The notes beneath the pieces are model-generated. The model made no database searches. It saw nothing but the letters and a program-made list of their open reading frames with translations, and was not told the origin of the DNA. 64,000 bases of DNA, taken from the NCBI GenBank assembly GCA_965224225.1, contig CBDCZF010000020.1, forward strand, positions 310,001-374,000, in the 5' to 3' direction. The stretch is from CAJQQK01 sp965224225. Lineage in GTDB: Bacteria; Pseudomonadota; Alphaproteobacteria; Rhizobiales; Hyphomicrobiaceae. Positions 26,308 through 35,368 of the stretch are shown one piece after another. Position numbers and translations under genes: made by a program. Each line of letters starts with the position of its first letter. The stretch's first letter is position 1.

Positions 26308-27330
26308 TCACCTGACATTTTCGCGCATGATGATTTCAATCGGAACCAGCGGGAATGCAATGGGTCGGTTCGTTGCCTTGCAAATGATTGCTTCAATCGC
26401 GACGCGCGCCGCCTTGGCCATGTCCTGATGAATGACGGCATCCATGACGCCGGTCAGCAACGCCTGTTTCGTAAGTGGCGTCAGGTTGAACGCGATGTAG
26501 CAGATTTCATCTTCACGGCCGCTTTCAATCAGCGCTTTCTCGATGCCGCGATTGCCTGCGCCGACATTGTAGATCCCGCAAAGATCGTCGTGGGACGCCA
26601 ACAAGGCCTTCGCCATCTGGTAGTTGACGGCCGGATCGTCCTGGCCTTGATTGACCGTTAGCAGCTCAAGATGCGGGAATTCTCCGCGCAACACCGTCCG
26701 GAAGCCGAATTCCCGTTCCTCGTGGCCCCGGTAGAGGGCGCTGCCCCAGAAGACCGCGATCTTGCCGGCGCCATGACAACAGCGCCCCATCAACAACCCG
26801 GCACTGCGCCCTGCCGCACGGTTGTCGAGCCCAACATATCCCAGTGTTGGCGCCCCGGGCAAACTGGTGAGAATCGAGACCACCGGCACGCCCGTGTTAC
26901 ACAGTTCGTCGACCGCTTCGCGAACGGCCGGGTGATCGAGCGACTGGACAACGACCCCGCTGCATTTCTTCTTGATGCATTTGTGCAGGGCCTCGGCAAG
27001 CGCAAAGGGGTCCAGGCGCCTGGGATATGACATCTTGAGAGTGACGCCGCTGCTGGCGGCAACCTGACTAAGTTCGTGCGTGAGGACGTCATTGGCGAAG
27101 CCGGCCTTGTCGGCGATCAGCACGTCGATCGAGATGCCGGGCGTTATGGTCGGCACAACGACCGGGCGCACCGTCGATTTGTCGAGCCACTGCATTGCCT
27201 CGCGTACGCGCGCCTTCATTTTACGGCTGGCACCGGGTCTGTTGTTCAGCACCCGATCCACCGTGGCCGTGCTGACACCAGCCTGCAGGGCGATGTCGAT
27301 GATGCGCGCCTTGCCGTTGATTCCTGACAT
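26308..27330 (-). CDS. LacI-family transcriptional regulator
   Basis: 340 aa. An N-terminal LacI helix-turn-helix with hinge (ARIIDIALQAGVSTATVDRVLNNRPGASRKMKARV) is followed by a periplasmic-binding-protein-like effector domain. The effector domain is of the kind found in the sugar- and inositol-sensing subgroup (ISIDVLIADKAGFANDVL). It is divergent from the hydratase-led cluster, and two palindromes in the 183-bp gap are likely operators. It probably represses the cluster until its substrate is present. The inducer is unknown. Confidence 0.92.
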   Translation of the reverse strand: MSGINGKARIIDIALQAGVSTATVDRVLNNRPGASRKMKARVREAMQWLDKSTVRPVVVPTITPGISIDVLIADKAGFANDVLTHELSQVAASSGVTLKMSYPRRLDPFALAEALHKCIKKKCSGVVVQSLDHPAVREAVDELCNTGVPVVSILTSLPGAPTLGYVGLDNRAAGRSAGLLMGRCCHGAGKIAVFWGSALYRGHEEREFGFRTVLRGEFPHLELLTVNQGQDDPAVNYQMAKALLASHDDLCGIYNVGAGNRGIEKALIESGREDEICYIAFNLTPLTKQALLTGVMDAVIHQDMAKAARVAIEAIICKATNRPIAFPLVPIEIIMRENVR

Positions 27331-27365
27331 CGTCGCCTTTCCGATTGACGTCTCATTTTGTCAGC

Positions 27366-27377
27366 TTGATGCATCAA
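27366..27377. promoter_or_regulatory. Candidate LacI-type operator 1
   Basis: Perfect 12-bp palindrome TTGATGCATCAA, 36 bp upstream of the regulator's start. It has the even, CG/GC-centred symmetry usual for LacI-family sites. Confidence 0.55.
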
Positions 27378-27418
27378 TCATCAAAAAATGCAAGATTCTT
27401 GAGCGCGCGGCAGCCCAT

Positions 27419-27430
27419 TTGAGGCATCAA
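27419..27430. promoter_or_regulatory. Candidate LacI-type operator 2
   Basis: TTGAGGCATCAA matches operator 1 at 11 of 12 positions and is 53 bp away centre to centre, about five DNA turns. It lies 84 bp upstream of the hydratase start, so one repressor tetramer or dimer pair could control both directions. Confidence 0.5.
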
Positions 27431-27513
27431 TGATAAGCAATAGGTTTCGCAAACTCGAAAAATGGTCAAGATGCAGCTATCCGGCCCCTGCACAGGGCTG
27501 ATTAGGGTATTGC

Positions 27514-28332
27514 ATGAGCGAAGACATGGAGATTTCGCAGCAGCGAAAGCAGATTCTGGCAGGCCTCGGACGTCGGCTTGGTGCTGCCTGGCAAGCGGCC
27601 AGCTTGATTGATGCGATTGCAGACGCCGAGGTGCCGCGCAATCGGCCCGAGGCCTACGCGGTTCAAGACGCGATGGCCGCTGCGATCTGCGAGCCGGTGA
27701 CCGGCTGGAAGGTCGGGGCAACGAGCGCACGGATGCGCGAACTCGATGGCCATGATGATGTCATCCCGGGCCGGATCTTCCGGTCGGTCACGTGGCAGGG
27801 GAACCGGTTGTCGCTGGCGGCGGAGCGTTTCCCCAATGCACGCGTCGAAACCGAATTCGCCTTCCAGCTCACCGCCCCGGTTCCGCTGCGGGAGACGCCT
27901 TGGAAGGCGGAGGAATTGGCGGGTCTGGTGAACCTGCATCCGGCAATCGAGGTCATCGGCAATCGTCATGTCCTGCCTGAAGCATCGCCTGCTGTTCGAT
28001 CGCTCATGACGGTCGCCGACAATGGTGGCGGCATCGGCTTTGTCTTCGGCGATGCGGTCGCGGGTTGGTCCGATGTCGAATTTCAGCAGCACCACATCAG
28101 CCTGAAAGTTGATGGCGGACCTGAAGCGGAGAATTTTCTTGGTGAGATGCGTTGCGTGCCGATCGAGGCCGTGGCGGATCTCGTCAATCACTTGCAACTG
28201 CGTGGGATTGCACTTAGCCCGGGCGATTACGTCTCCACCGGGGCTGCAACCGTCCCCCAACACATTCAAAAAGGCAGCAAAGTGGTCGCTGATTTTGGCG
28301 TGCTGGGACGCATCGAACTGGACTTCGAATAG
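27514..28332 (+). CDS. 2-keto-4-pentenoate hydratase (MhpD/FAH-fold family)
   Basis: 272 aa. GWKVGATSARMREL, GRIFRS, VETEFAFQL, PAIEVIGNR, VADNGGGIGFVFG and the C-terminal LSPGDYVSTGAATVPQHI match the hydratase/decarboxylase branch of the fumarylacetoacetase fold. Glu residues in VETEFAF coordinate the divalent metal. Family members hydrate 2-oxopent-4-enoate after aromatic meta-cleavage or act on related enol acids. It is the first gene of the cluster facing the LacI regulator, 15 bp ahead of a ketopantoate-reductase-like gene. Confidence 0.9.
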   Translation: MSEDMEISQQRKQILAGLGRRLGAAWQAASLIDAIADAEVPRNRPEAYAVQDAMAAAICEPVTGWKVGATSARMRELDGHDDVIPGRIFRSVTWQGNRLSLAAERFPNARVETEFAFQLTAPVPLRETPWKAEELAGLVNLHPAIEVIGNRHVLPEASPAVRSLMTVADNGGGIGFVFGDAVAGWSDVEFQQHHISLKVDGGPEAENFLGEMRCVPIEAVADLVNHLQLRGIALSPGDYVSTGAATVPQHIQKGSKVVADFGVLGRIELDFE

Positions 28333-28346
28333 GGACTTCGCAAGCG

Positions 28347-29303
28347 ATGGGATTGGAAAAGCCTGACATTGTCGTTGCGGGCGCCGGTGGCATGGGGGCG
28401 CTGTTCGGCGCCATTCTGCAGGATGGCGGCCTCGACGTGACGTTGTTCGACAGCAACGCCGGACACGTCCAGGCGATCTCGAAGAACGGATTGTCGATCA
28501 CGGGCTTTGGCGGTGACCGGGTCGTTGAGATCGCGGCGACCACGAACGCTGCCGATATCGAACGCGCCGACGCCATACTGTTCCAATGCAAGGCACATGG
28601 CACGCGCGATGCAGCACGCGCCGTGCGCCATCTCGTCGCCAATGGCGCGGTCTGCGTGAGCTTTCAGAACGGCCTTGGCAACGAGGAAGCTATTGCGCAT
28701 GAAGTGGGCGAAGCGCATGTTCTCGGCGGCCTGACGGCCATGGCAGGCATGATGCTTGGCCCCGGCAGGATTCGCGACTTTTCCCGCGTGCCGTCCTACG
28801 TTGGCGAAATGGGCGGCGGGTTCAGCGAGCGCGCCAAGACGCTCGCATCTGTGCTGACGCATGCTGGTCTCGAAACTCATGCCAGCGCCGATATCGTACG
28901 CGACATCTGGAAGAAGTTGCTCGGCAATATCGCCATGAGCGCCGTTTCCGGCGCAACGAACCTGACGGCCGCCGGCTGCCTTGCAATTCCGGAACTGAAA
29001 GCCACGAGCCTGGCGGCTCTCGACGAGGCGCTGGCCGTCGCCGCAGCCCATGGTATCGAACTGGATCGGGAAGAAACCGTCGCCGGCATGGAACTGATTT
29101 CACAGGCCGGCGGCACTGGCGACAACAAATCGTCATTGTGTGTCGATCTTCTCAACCAACGCCCGACGGAGGTTGATTTCATCTACGGCAGCGTTATCGC
29201 GAAAGCGCGCGACAAACGCATCGAGACGCCGACCCTCGATGCGCTCTCCTCGATCGTCAAAGGTCTGGAGAGCCACTACCTGCCCACCCGCAGGGAGCAA
29301 TGA
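28347..29303 (+). CDS. 2-dehydropantoate 2-reductase family oxidoreductase
   Basis: 318 aa. Its N-terminal Rossmann motif GAGGMGALFGAIL and the mid-block FQCKAHGTRDAARAV, VSFQNGLGNEEAI fit the PanE/ApbA family. The helical C-terminal domain has KKLLGNIAMSAVSG and the ligand-binding RPTEVDFIYGSVI. In this catabolic setting it more likely reduces or oxidises a 2-hydroxy/2-oxo acid intermediate than makes pantoate, which is inference from context. It overlaps the next gene by ATGA. Confidence 0.9.
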   Translation: MGLEKPDIVVAGAGGMGALFGAILQDGGLDVTLFDSNAGHVQAISKNGLSITGFGGDRVVEIAATTNAADIERADAILFQCKAHGTRDAARAVRHLVANGAVCVSFQNGLGNEEAIAHEVGEAHVLGGLTAMAGMMLGPGRIRDFSRVPSYVGEMGGGFSERAKTLASVLTHAGLETHASADIVRDIWKKLLGNIAMSAVSGATNLTAAGCLAIPELKATSLAALDEALAVAAAHGIELDREETVAGMELISQAGGTGDNKSSLCVDLLNQRPTEVDFIYGSVIAKARDKRIETPTLDALSSIVKGLESHYLPTRREQ

Positions 29304-30478
29304 TGGAATTCGGCCTGACAGATGAACAGCGCTTGCTGGTCGGCACGGTCCGCCAATTCATCGAGCATGAGTTGCGTCCGCTCGAGGAAGAAGTCGAACG
29401 TGCCGGGCGCCTTAATCCGGCGGACGCCCGGCGGATTTTCGAGGCATCGCGCAAACTCGGGCTCTATGCCATGAACATGCCGACGACGCATGGCGGCGGC
29501 GGGCTTTCAACGCTCGACTGGATGCTCGTCGAGGAACAATTCGGCGAGACTACCGACATTCTCGTCCGGCGCGCTTTCGGCAACGTCTATGAAATATTGC
29601 TCGAAGGATCGCCCCTACAGCATGAGCGCTGGCTGCACCCGAGCATCAGAGGCGAGCGCACGTTCTCGATCGCGTTTACCGAACCGGCCGCGGGCTCCGA
29701 TGCCGCCGGTATCAGGACGAGTGCAAGGCGTGATGGAGAAGGCTGGATCGTCAACGGGCACAAGCACTTCATCTCGGACGCGCATTTTTCGGACTTCTTC
29801 ATCATCACGGCGCGTACCGATCCCGACGCCGGACCGCGGGCCATCTCGGCGTTCATCGTCGACAAGGGCATGCCGGGTTTCGAGATCGGACCGGACCAGC
29901 CGATGATGGGCTTGCGGGGGACCACTCACGCCGAGCTGTTCCTCGATGATGTGCGGCTTGGGCCCGAGCACCTGCTGGGACCGGAAGGTAGCGGCCTCAA
30001 GCTCGCCTTCATGACGCTCGGACGTGTCCGCCTCGCGCAGATCGGCGCCCGCGCTGTCGGCAAGGCGACACGGTTACTCGACCTGATGCTCGCCCATGCC
30101 GCCGAGCGCAAGCAGTTCGGCCAGGCGATCGGTGACTTCCAGATGGTTCAGACCATGCTGGCCGACAGCGCCGTCGAGATCAGCTCAGCCCGCCTCGCCT
30201 TGTTACAAGCGGCCTGGATGATCGACCAGGGGCTCGACGCGCGGCACCATATCTCGACAGTCAAGCTGCAGGCTTCCGAGATGCTCGGCCAGGTTGCGGA
30301 TCGCGCCGTGCAGGTCTTTGGCGGTTCCGGCTACAGCAAGGAACTTGGCATCGAGCGCTATTACCGCGATGCTCGGATCTATCGGATCTTCGATGGTACA
30401 TCGGAAATCCATCGCACCGTGATCGCGCGCGGACTGCTCGGCGGCGACCGCAGTCTCTACGCATTGGAGGGAGGATGA
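29300..30478 (+). CDS. Acyl-CoA dehydrogenase
   Basis: 392 aa, standard length. FAD- and substrate-binding blocks are FSIAFTEPAAGSDAAGIRTSA, GWIVNGHKHFIS and QVFGGSGYSKELGIERYYRDAR, followed by the family signature YRIFDGTSEIHRTVIARGLL. It oxidises an acyl-CoA to the 2,3-enoyl-CoA and passes electrons to ETF. Its start overlaps the upstream stop, so translation is coupled. Chain-length preference cannot be read. Confidence 0.95.
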   Translation: MMEFGLTDEQRLLVGTVRQFIEHELRPLEEEVERAGRLNPADARRIFEASRKLGLYAMNMPTTHGGGGLSTLDWMLVEEQFGETTDILVRRAFGNVYEILLEGSPLQHERWLHPSIRGERTFSIAFTEPAAGSDAAGIRTSARRDGEGWIVNGHKHFISDAHFSDFFIITARTDPDAGPRAISAFIVDKGMPGFEIGPDQPMMGLRGTTHAELFLDDVRLGPEHLLGPEGSGLKLAFMTLGRVRLAQIGARAVGKATRLLDLMLAHAAERKQFGQAIGDFQMVQTMLADSAVEISSARLALLQAAWMIDQGLDARHHISTVKLQASEMLGQVADRAVQVFGGSGYSKELGIERYYRDARIYRIFDGTSEIHRTVIARGLLGGDRSLYALEGG

Positions 30479-30493
30479 AGAAGAGGCGCTGGC

Positions 30494-30925
30494 ATGTCTG
30501 AATTCTACGTCGACGTCGGCGCGACCGTGACGTTCTCGAAAACGGTTTCGGAGAGCGATGTCTATTTGTATGCCGGCATCACCGGCGATTTTTCACCGAA
30601 CCACGTCAACAAGGCGTACATGGAACAGTCGGGCTACGGCAAGCTGATGGCACATGGCGCCTTGCTGATCGGGTTCATGTCGACCGCTTCGACGATGGCG
30701 ATTGCCCACACGCGCGAGGCCGACGAAACGCCGGTTTCGCTCGGCTATGACCGTGTCCGCTTCCTGAAGCCGGTGTTTTTCGGCGACACGGTGACGGTTA
30801 CCTACACCTTCACGGCCATCGACATTGCCGCAAAGCGTTCCACCGCCGACATCAAGGTTACCAATCAGCATGACGAACTGACCGCCGTTGCCCAGCACAT
30901 TCTGAAGTGGGTGCCGAACGCGTAA
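30494..30925 (+). CDS. MaoC-like (R)-specific enoyl-CoA hydratase
   Basis: 143 aa, one hot-dog domain. The catalytic block is ITGDFSPNHVNKAYM with MAHGALLIGFMST, the hydratase-2 motif with Asp and His. It would hydrate the enoyl-CoA made by the neighbouring acyl-CoA dehydrogenase. Spacing is 15 bp after that gene and 8 bp before the SDR. Confidence 0.93.
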   Translation: MSEFYVDVGATVTFSKTVSESDVYLYAGITGDFSPNHVNKAYMEQSGYGKLMAHGALLIGFMSTASTMAIAHTREADETPVSLGYDRVRFLKPVFFGDTVTVTYTFTAIDIAAKRSTADIKVTNQHDELTAVAQHILKWVPNA

Positions 30926-30933
30926 GGCTAACA

Positions 30934-31665
30934 ATGAGCTTCGATCTCGAGAACCAAACTGTGATCGTAACCGGCGCAGCGCGCGGCATCGGCCTGGCCA
31001 TTGGGCGCCGGTTTGCCGAACTCGGTGCCAGGGTCTCCGGCTGGGACCTCGACCCGTCGCCGATCGTCGGTGATCCCTGTTTCACGCACACCGCAACGGT
31101 AGACGTCACCGATGAAGCGTCGGTGGCCGCAGGATTTGACGGCAGCCGTGGTGCCCTGGGCAACATTGGCATTTTCGTCGCCAACGCAGGCGTGAACGGC
31201 GCGACCAAGCCGGCCTGGGAGTACTCGCTCGACGAGTGGAACCACGTCATCAACGTCGATCTGACCGGCGTTTTCGTTTCGTCACGCCCGGCCATCGTCC
31301 ACATGCGCGAAAACGGATATGGCCGGGTGATCGTCATGGCGTCGGTCGCCGGCAAGGAAGGCAATCCGGGTGCGAGTGCCTATGGCGCAGCCAAGGCTGG
31401 TGTCATCGGATTTGCCAAGGGCCTCGCGCGCGAACTGCAGCCGTCGAACATCACAGTCAACTGCATCGCACCGGCGATCACGGAAACCGAACTGTTCAAC
31501 GAAATGTCGCCGGAGTACATCGCCGACAAGAAGGCGCGTATCCCCATGAATCGTTTCTGCACGGCCGAGGAGATCGCGGACATGACCGCGTGGGTTGCAA
31601 GTCCGCGCTGTTCGTTCACGACCGGGCAGGTGTTCGACGTCACCGGCGGGCGCGCCACATATTGA
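30934..31665 (+). CDS. Short-chain dehydrogenase/reductase
   Basis: 243 aa from the ATG at 30934; a GTG at 30907 inside the preceding gene is unlikely. TGAARGIGLAIG cofactor loop, NAGV, active-site Ser in MASVAG, and YGAAKAGVIG are present, with APAITETELF and a C-terminal GQVFDVTGGRATY. It should oxidise the 3-hydroxyacyl-CoA or another alcohol of the pathway. It is an intact paralogue of the frameshifted SDR at 23478. Confidence 0.93.
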   Translation: MSFDLENQTVIVTGAARGIGLAIGRRFAELGARVSGWDLDPSPIVGDPCFTHTATVDVTDEASVAAGFDGSRGALGNIGIFVANAGVNGATKPAWEYSLDEWNHVINVDLTGVFVSSRPAIVHMRENGYGRVIVMASVAGKEGNPGASAYGAAKAGVIGFAKGLARELQPSNITVNCIAPAITETELFNEMSPEYIADKKARIPMNRFCTAEEIADMTAWVASPRCSFTTGQVFDVTGGRATY

Positions 31666-31675
31666 GTTGCATGCC

Positions 31676-32512
31676 ATGTCATTGTCCCCCTTGCCGCTCG
31701 CACGCCTATGCATCCATCAAGTCACCCTGATGCAGTGCGGATTTCGCCAGTCGATGGAGGTACTGGCCCGCCACGGAGTCACCAAGACCGCCATTTGGCG
31801 CGACAAGCTCGATGAAGTCGGCACCGCGGAGGGCGCGCGTATACTCCGAGACCTGGGCATCGAAGTTGTGTCGCTGTGCGCCGGGGGACTGCTGAGCGCG
31901 GCCGAGCCCGCCGAGCGCCGAATGGCGCTGGATGATAATCGGCGCTGGATCGATCAGGCAGCGGCAGTGAATGCCCGGTCGATGGTCACGATCACAGGCG
32001 GCCTCACGCAAGGACAAACGGACCTACGCGCGGCGCTCGATCGTGCGTGCCAAGGCATCGCCGAACTCATACCGCATGCGCGGGCGGCCGGCGTGCGCCT
32101 TGCCCTGGAGCCGCTGCACCCGATGGTGTGCGGCTTTCGTTCGGTGATCTCGACCGTGCGAGAGGCCAATGAGATGCTGCGCGAACTCGATGCGCCCGAT
32201 GTCATGGGCCTCGCCGTCGACAGTTATGCGCTGTGGTGGGACCACAACCTCGAGGCCGATCTGGCCGATGCCGCGCCGCATCTCCTGAACTTCCACGTGT
32301 CCGATTGGCTCAATCCGACCCGCGATGTTCGCCTCGATCGCGGCATGCCGGGCGATGGTCAGATCGACAATCGCAGGATACGTGCATGGATCGAGGCCGG
32401 CGGGTTCGACGGCCCTGTCGAGGTTGAAATCTTTTCGGAACGCGACTGGTGGACGCGTGATCCCGACGAGGTCGTCGCCACGATCATCGAGCGCAGTCAA
32501 ACGGTGCTGTGA
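31676..32512 (+). CDS. Sugar phosphate isomerase/epimerase-like TIM-barrel protein
   Basis: 278 aa from the ATG at 31676, 11 bp after the SDR stop. The barrel shows RLALEPLHPMV (metal-binding Glu), GLAVDSYALWWD, LLNFHVSDWL and GPVEVEIFSE, the order of metal ligands in the xylose-isomerase-like family (IolE, IolI, hydroxypyruvate isomerase). It suggests that part of the pathway handles a sugar- or cyclitol-derived acid. The exact reaction is unknown. Confidence 0.88.
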   Translation: MSLSPLPLARLCIHQVTLMQCGFRQSMEVLARHGVTKTAIWRDKLDEVGTAEGARILRDLGIEVVSLCAGGLLSAAEPAERRMALDDNRRWIDQAAAVNARSMVTITGGLTQGQTDLRAALDRACQGIAELIPHARAAGVRLALEPLHPMVCGFRSVISTVREANEMLRELDAPDVMGLAVDSYALWWDHNLEADLADAAPHLLNFHVSDWLNPTRDVRLDRGMPGDGQIDNRRIRAWIEAGGFDGPVEVEIFSERDWWTRDPDEVVATIIERSQTVL

Positions 32513-32540
32513 ACCGCTCACGTTGTCACAAGAGGTTGCG

Positions 32541-33491
32541 ATGCTGACGCAAGCCCGGAAATCATTGTTCGACGCACAAGGATATTTGCTCGTCGAAGAC
32601 GTGCTCGACGCGGGCGCCGTGCTGGACCCAATCGTCGGGGAATACGCGAGCCTGCTCGATCGACTGGTCGACGATCTCATTGCCCGCTCTGAACTCTCGC
32701 AAACTCATGCCGACCTCGGCTTTCGCGAACGCATGACCAAGGTGTACGCCGAAACCGGGCGCACATTCGAGCAGTACTTCAACCTCTCGCTGCCAATCGT
32801 CGGCGTGACCGAGGAAACGCCGTTCTGGACCGGGCCGGCCATCTTCAATCTCATAAGGACACCGGCCCTCCTCGACATCGTCGAAGCGATCATCGGCCCT
32901 GAAATCGCCTCCAACCCGATCCAGCACATTCGCATAAAACCGCCCCAGAAACTCTTGCCCGAAGATCAGCATGCAAGCGGCCTCGTCGGCACGACGCCGT
33001 GGCATCAGGATGCCGCCGTCATTCCGCCGGACGCCGGTACCGAGATGGTGACGGTATGGGTTCCAATCAACGACGCGCCGGTCGAATCAGGGTGCCTGCA
33101 GTTCTTGCGCGGCGCGCACAAATCAGGCTTGAAGAAGCATGGTCTCGGCCGTGTCGACGGACTCGCGCTGCCGCGCGATGTGGCCGATGCGGGCACGGTC
33201 GACATCGTGCCGGCGAAGCGTGGCGATATCCTGCTGATCCACCGGCACTGCCCGCATGCCTCTTTGCCGAATGTCGGCGACCAATTGCGCTTCAGCCTGG
33301 ACCTCAGGTTTCATCCGGCGGACCAGCCATCGGGTCGGGACGTCCTGCCGAGCTTCATTGCACGCAGCCGAAGTGATCCGTCGAGGGAGTTGTGCGACCC
33401 CGACGCCTGGACCGAAATGTGGAAGGCGGCAAGGACCTGGCTCGCGACCTCTCCGGAAGCGCCCAGCAGCAGCTACGCTTGGTTAGAATAG
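32541..33491 (+). CDS. Phytanoyl-CoA dioxygenase (PhyH) family oxygenase
   Basis: 316 aa from the ATG at 32541. The iron site is WHQDAAV with a distal His in HRHCPHASLPN, followed by RFSLDLRF for 2-oxoglutarate binding. VTVWVPINDAPVESGCLQFL is the diagnostic mid-block. It is an Fe(II)/2-oxoglutarate oxygenase likely hydroxylating an early intermediate or the imported compound. It is followed by a 194-bp gap before the transporter genes. Confidence 0.92.
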   Translation: MLTQARKSLFDAQGYLLVEDVLDAGAVLDPIVGEYASLLDRLVDDLIARSELSQTHADLGFRERMTKVYAETGRTFEQYFNLSLPIVGVTEETPFWTGPAIFNLIRTPALLDIVEAIIGPEIASNPIQHIRIKPPQKLLPEDQHASGLVGTTPWHQDAAVIPPDAGTEMVTVWVPINDAPVESGCLQFLRGAHKSGLKKHGLGRVDGLALPRDVADAGTVDIVPAKRGDILLIHRHCPHASLPNVGDQLRFSLDLRFHPADQPSGRDVLPSFIARSRSDPSRELCDPDAWTEMWKAARTWLATSPEAPSSSYAWLE

Positions 33492-33685
33492 GCCAATTCC
33501 CGAAACCTGAGGCATCAGGAGTAGAAATCACGGACTTTTCCGATGTTTCAGCCATTTTGATAGCAAGCCACGCAGGTCAGGTGCCGGTGGACCGTTGACA
33601 TGGACGAAGCCGTCCAAGCAAAATTGCCGAAAAGCGCGGGATAAGCGCCGCGAACAACTGCATCTGGAGATGCACTTCGGGAGGA

Positions 33686-34420
33686 ATGATGCTCGAGGTC
33701 AAGGGCGTCGAGGCGGGCTACGGCCGGCTCAGAATTTTGCGTGGCGTCGACATGGACGTCCAGCAGGGCGCGATCACGGCCTTGCTCGGCGGCAACGGCA
33801 CGGGCAAATCGACCCTGCTCAAGGCGATTTCCGGCCTCTTGCCGGTCTGGCGTGGTGAAATCCTGTTCGATGGTCGACCAATCCACAATCGCCAGCCCCA
33901 CGAAATCGTCCGCGCAGGCCTCGTGCAGGTGACGCAGGGCAAGGACTCCTACCCGGGCATGACGGTCGAGGAAAACCTGATGCTTGGTGCGTTTGCGCGC
34001 AGCGACAAGCGTGCCATCAGGGCGGATCTGGAAAAGGTCTACGCATTCTTTCCCATCCTCAAGGAACGCCGCAAACAGCTTTCAGGGCTGCTATCGGGCG
34101 GGCAGGTGCAGATGCTGGTGGTCGGGCGCGGCCTGATGGCGGCGCCGAAGATGATCATGCTGGACGAACCCTCCGCCGCGCTGGCGCCGCTGGTCGTTCT
34201 CGACATCTTCAAGCAGATCAACCGCATCCGGGCCGAACTCGGCATGACCATCCTGGTCGTCGAACAGAATGTGCGCATGGCGCTGCTGCTCGCGAGTTAC
34301 GGCTATGTCATCCACGACGGGCGGATCCACATCGAAGGAAATGCCGATGACATGATCAACGATGACAAGGTCCGCCTCGCCTATCTCGGCGGTACCGTCG
34401 CCGAAGCCGCGGACACTTGA
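33686..34420 (+). CDS. livF: Branched-chain-amino-acid-type ABC transporter, ATP-binding protein LivF
   Basis: 244 aa. Walker A GGNGTGKSTLLKAI, signature LSGGQVQMLVVGR, Walker B MIMLDEPSAAL and the H-loop region are all present. LivF-type spacing and the G-F pairing with the second ATPase at 37734 support the symbol. It powers uptake by the Liv-like permease. GGGAGG lies close before two consecutive ATGs. Confidence 0.92.
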   Translation: MMLEVKGVEAGYGRLRILRGVDMDVQQGAITALLGGNGTGKSTLLKAISGLLPVWRGEILFDGRPIHNRQPHEIVRAGLVQVTQGKDSYPGMTVEENLMLGAFARSDKRAIRADLEKVYAFFPILKERRKQLSGLLSGGQVQMLVVGRGLMAAPKMIMLDEPSAALAPLVVLDIFKQINRIRAELGMTILVVEQNVRMALLLASYGYVIHDGRIHIEGNADDMINDDKVRLAYLGGTVAEAADT

Positions 34421-34436
34421 GGAGGAACTTCGGCGC

Positions 34437-35321
34437 ATGTTTGTGGATTTCCTTGTCGTTGGTTTGTCTATCGGGCTTGTCTACGGGCTCGTGGCCCTCG
34501 GCATTTCGCTGATCTATTCCGGCCTCGATATTGTGCACTTCGCGCACGGCGAAATTTTCATGTTCGGCGCGTTCTTCGGGCTGGTACTCTACAACGACGC
34601 CGGCATCTCGTATCCGATCACGCTGTTCCTCGCCATGATCATCACAGGCATCATGGGCATCCTGATCGAGCGGTTTTTCTATCGCCGCCTGACGTCACAG
34701 GGCGGCGGCTATACCGTGGCAGGTATGGGGATGATCATCTGCGGCTTCGGCATGGCGATCATTCTTCAGAACATCGCCTTCCTGATCTGGGGCGCCGAAG
34801 GCCACGCCTTCAACCTACCCTTCAGCATGCCGATGCAGATCGGAAACATCACCCTGCCGAAGACATATCTTTGGATCCTGATCGTATCTGTCGGGCTGAT
34901 GGCGCTGCTACACTTCTTCCTGAAGTACACCAAGATCGGCCTTGCGGTCCGCGCCGTCGCCGCCAACAAGGACATCGCCTACCTCATGGGCATAAACGTG
35001 CCGCTGATGATTTCGCTGATCTTCGGCGTGGCCTGTGCGCTGGCCGCCGCCGGTGGCGTACTGATCGGGCCGATCAACTACGTACAGGTCGAGATGGGCT
35101 ATCTCATCCTGATCAAGGCGTTTGCCGCCGCCGTCGTGGGTGGGTTCGGGTCGCTGCCCGGCGCCATCCTCGGCGGCCTGATGGTGGGCGTTTTCGAGAC
35201 ACTGGGGGCCGGATACATCTCCGGCAGCCATAAGGATATCTACGCATTTCTGTTGCTGATTATCGTGCTGATGGTTCGCCCGACCGGACTTCTCGGCACG
35301 CTGGCAAAGGTCAAGGCGTAG
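34437..35321 (+). CDS. livH: Branched-chain-amino-acid-type ABC permease LivH
   Basis: 294 aa from the ATG at 34437, with GGAGG at 34421-34425; a longer start within livF is unlikely. About eight transmembrane segments are present, with the LivH signatures GLVYGLVALGISLIYSGL, VHFAHGEIFMFGAF and AFAAAVVGGFGSLPGAILGG. It forms the inner-membrane channel with LivM. Confidence 0.94.
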   Translation: MFVDFLVVGLSIGLVYGLVALGISLIYSGLDIVHFAHGEIFMFGAFFGLVLYNDAGISYPITLFLAMIITGIMGILIERFFYRRLTSQGGGYTVAGMGMIICGFGMAIILQNIAFLIWGAEGHAFNLPFSMPMQIGNITLPKTYLWILIVSVGLMALLHFFLKYTKIGLAVRAVAANKDIAYLMGINVPLMISLIFGVACALAAAGGVLIGPINYVQVEMGYLILIKAFAAAVVGGFGSLPGAILGGLMVGVFETLGAGYISGSHKDIYAFLLLIIVLMVRPTGLLGTLAKVKA

Positions 35322-35368
35322 GTAGGCAACGACAAAAAGAGTTGAACACCGAAAAGGAGGACTACCGG

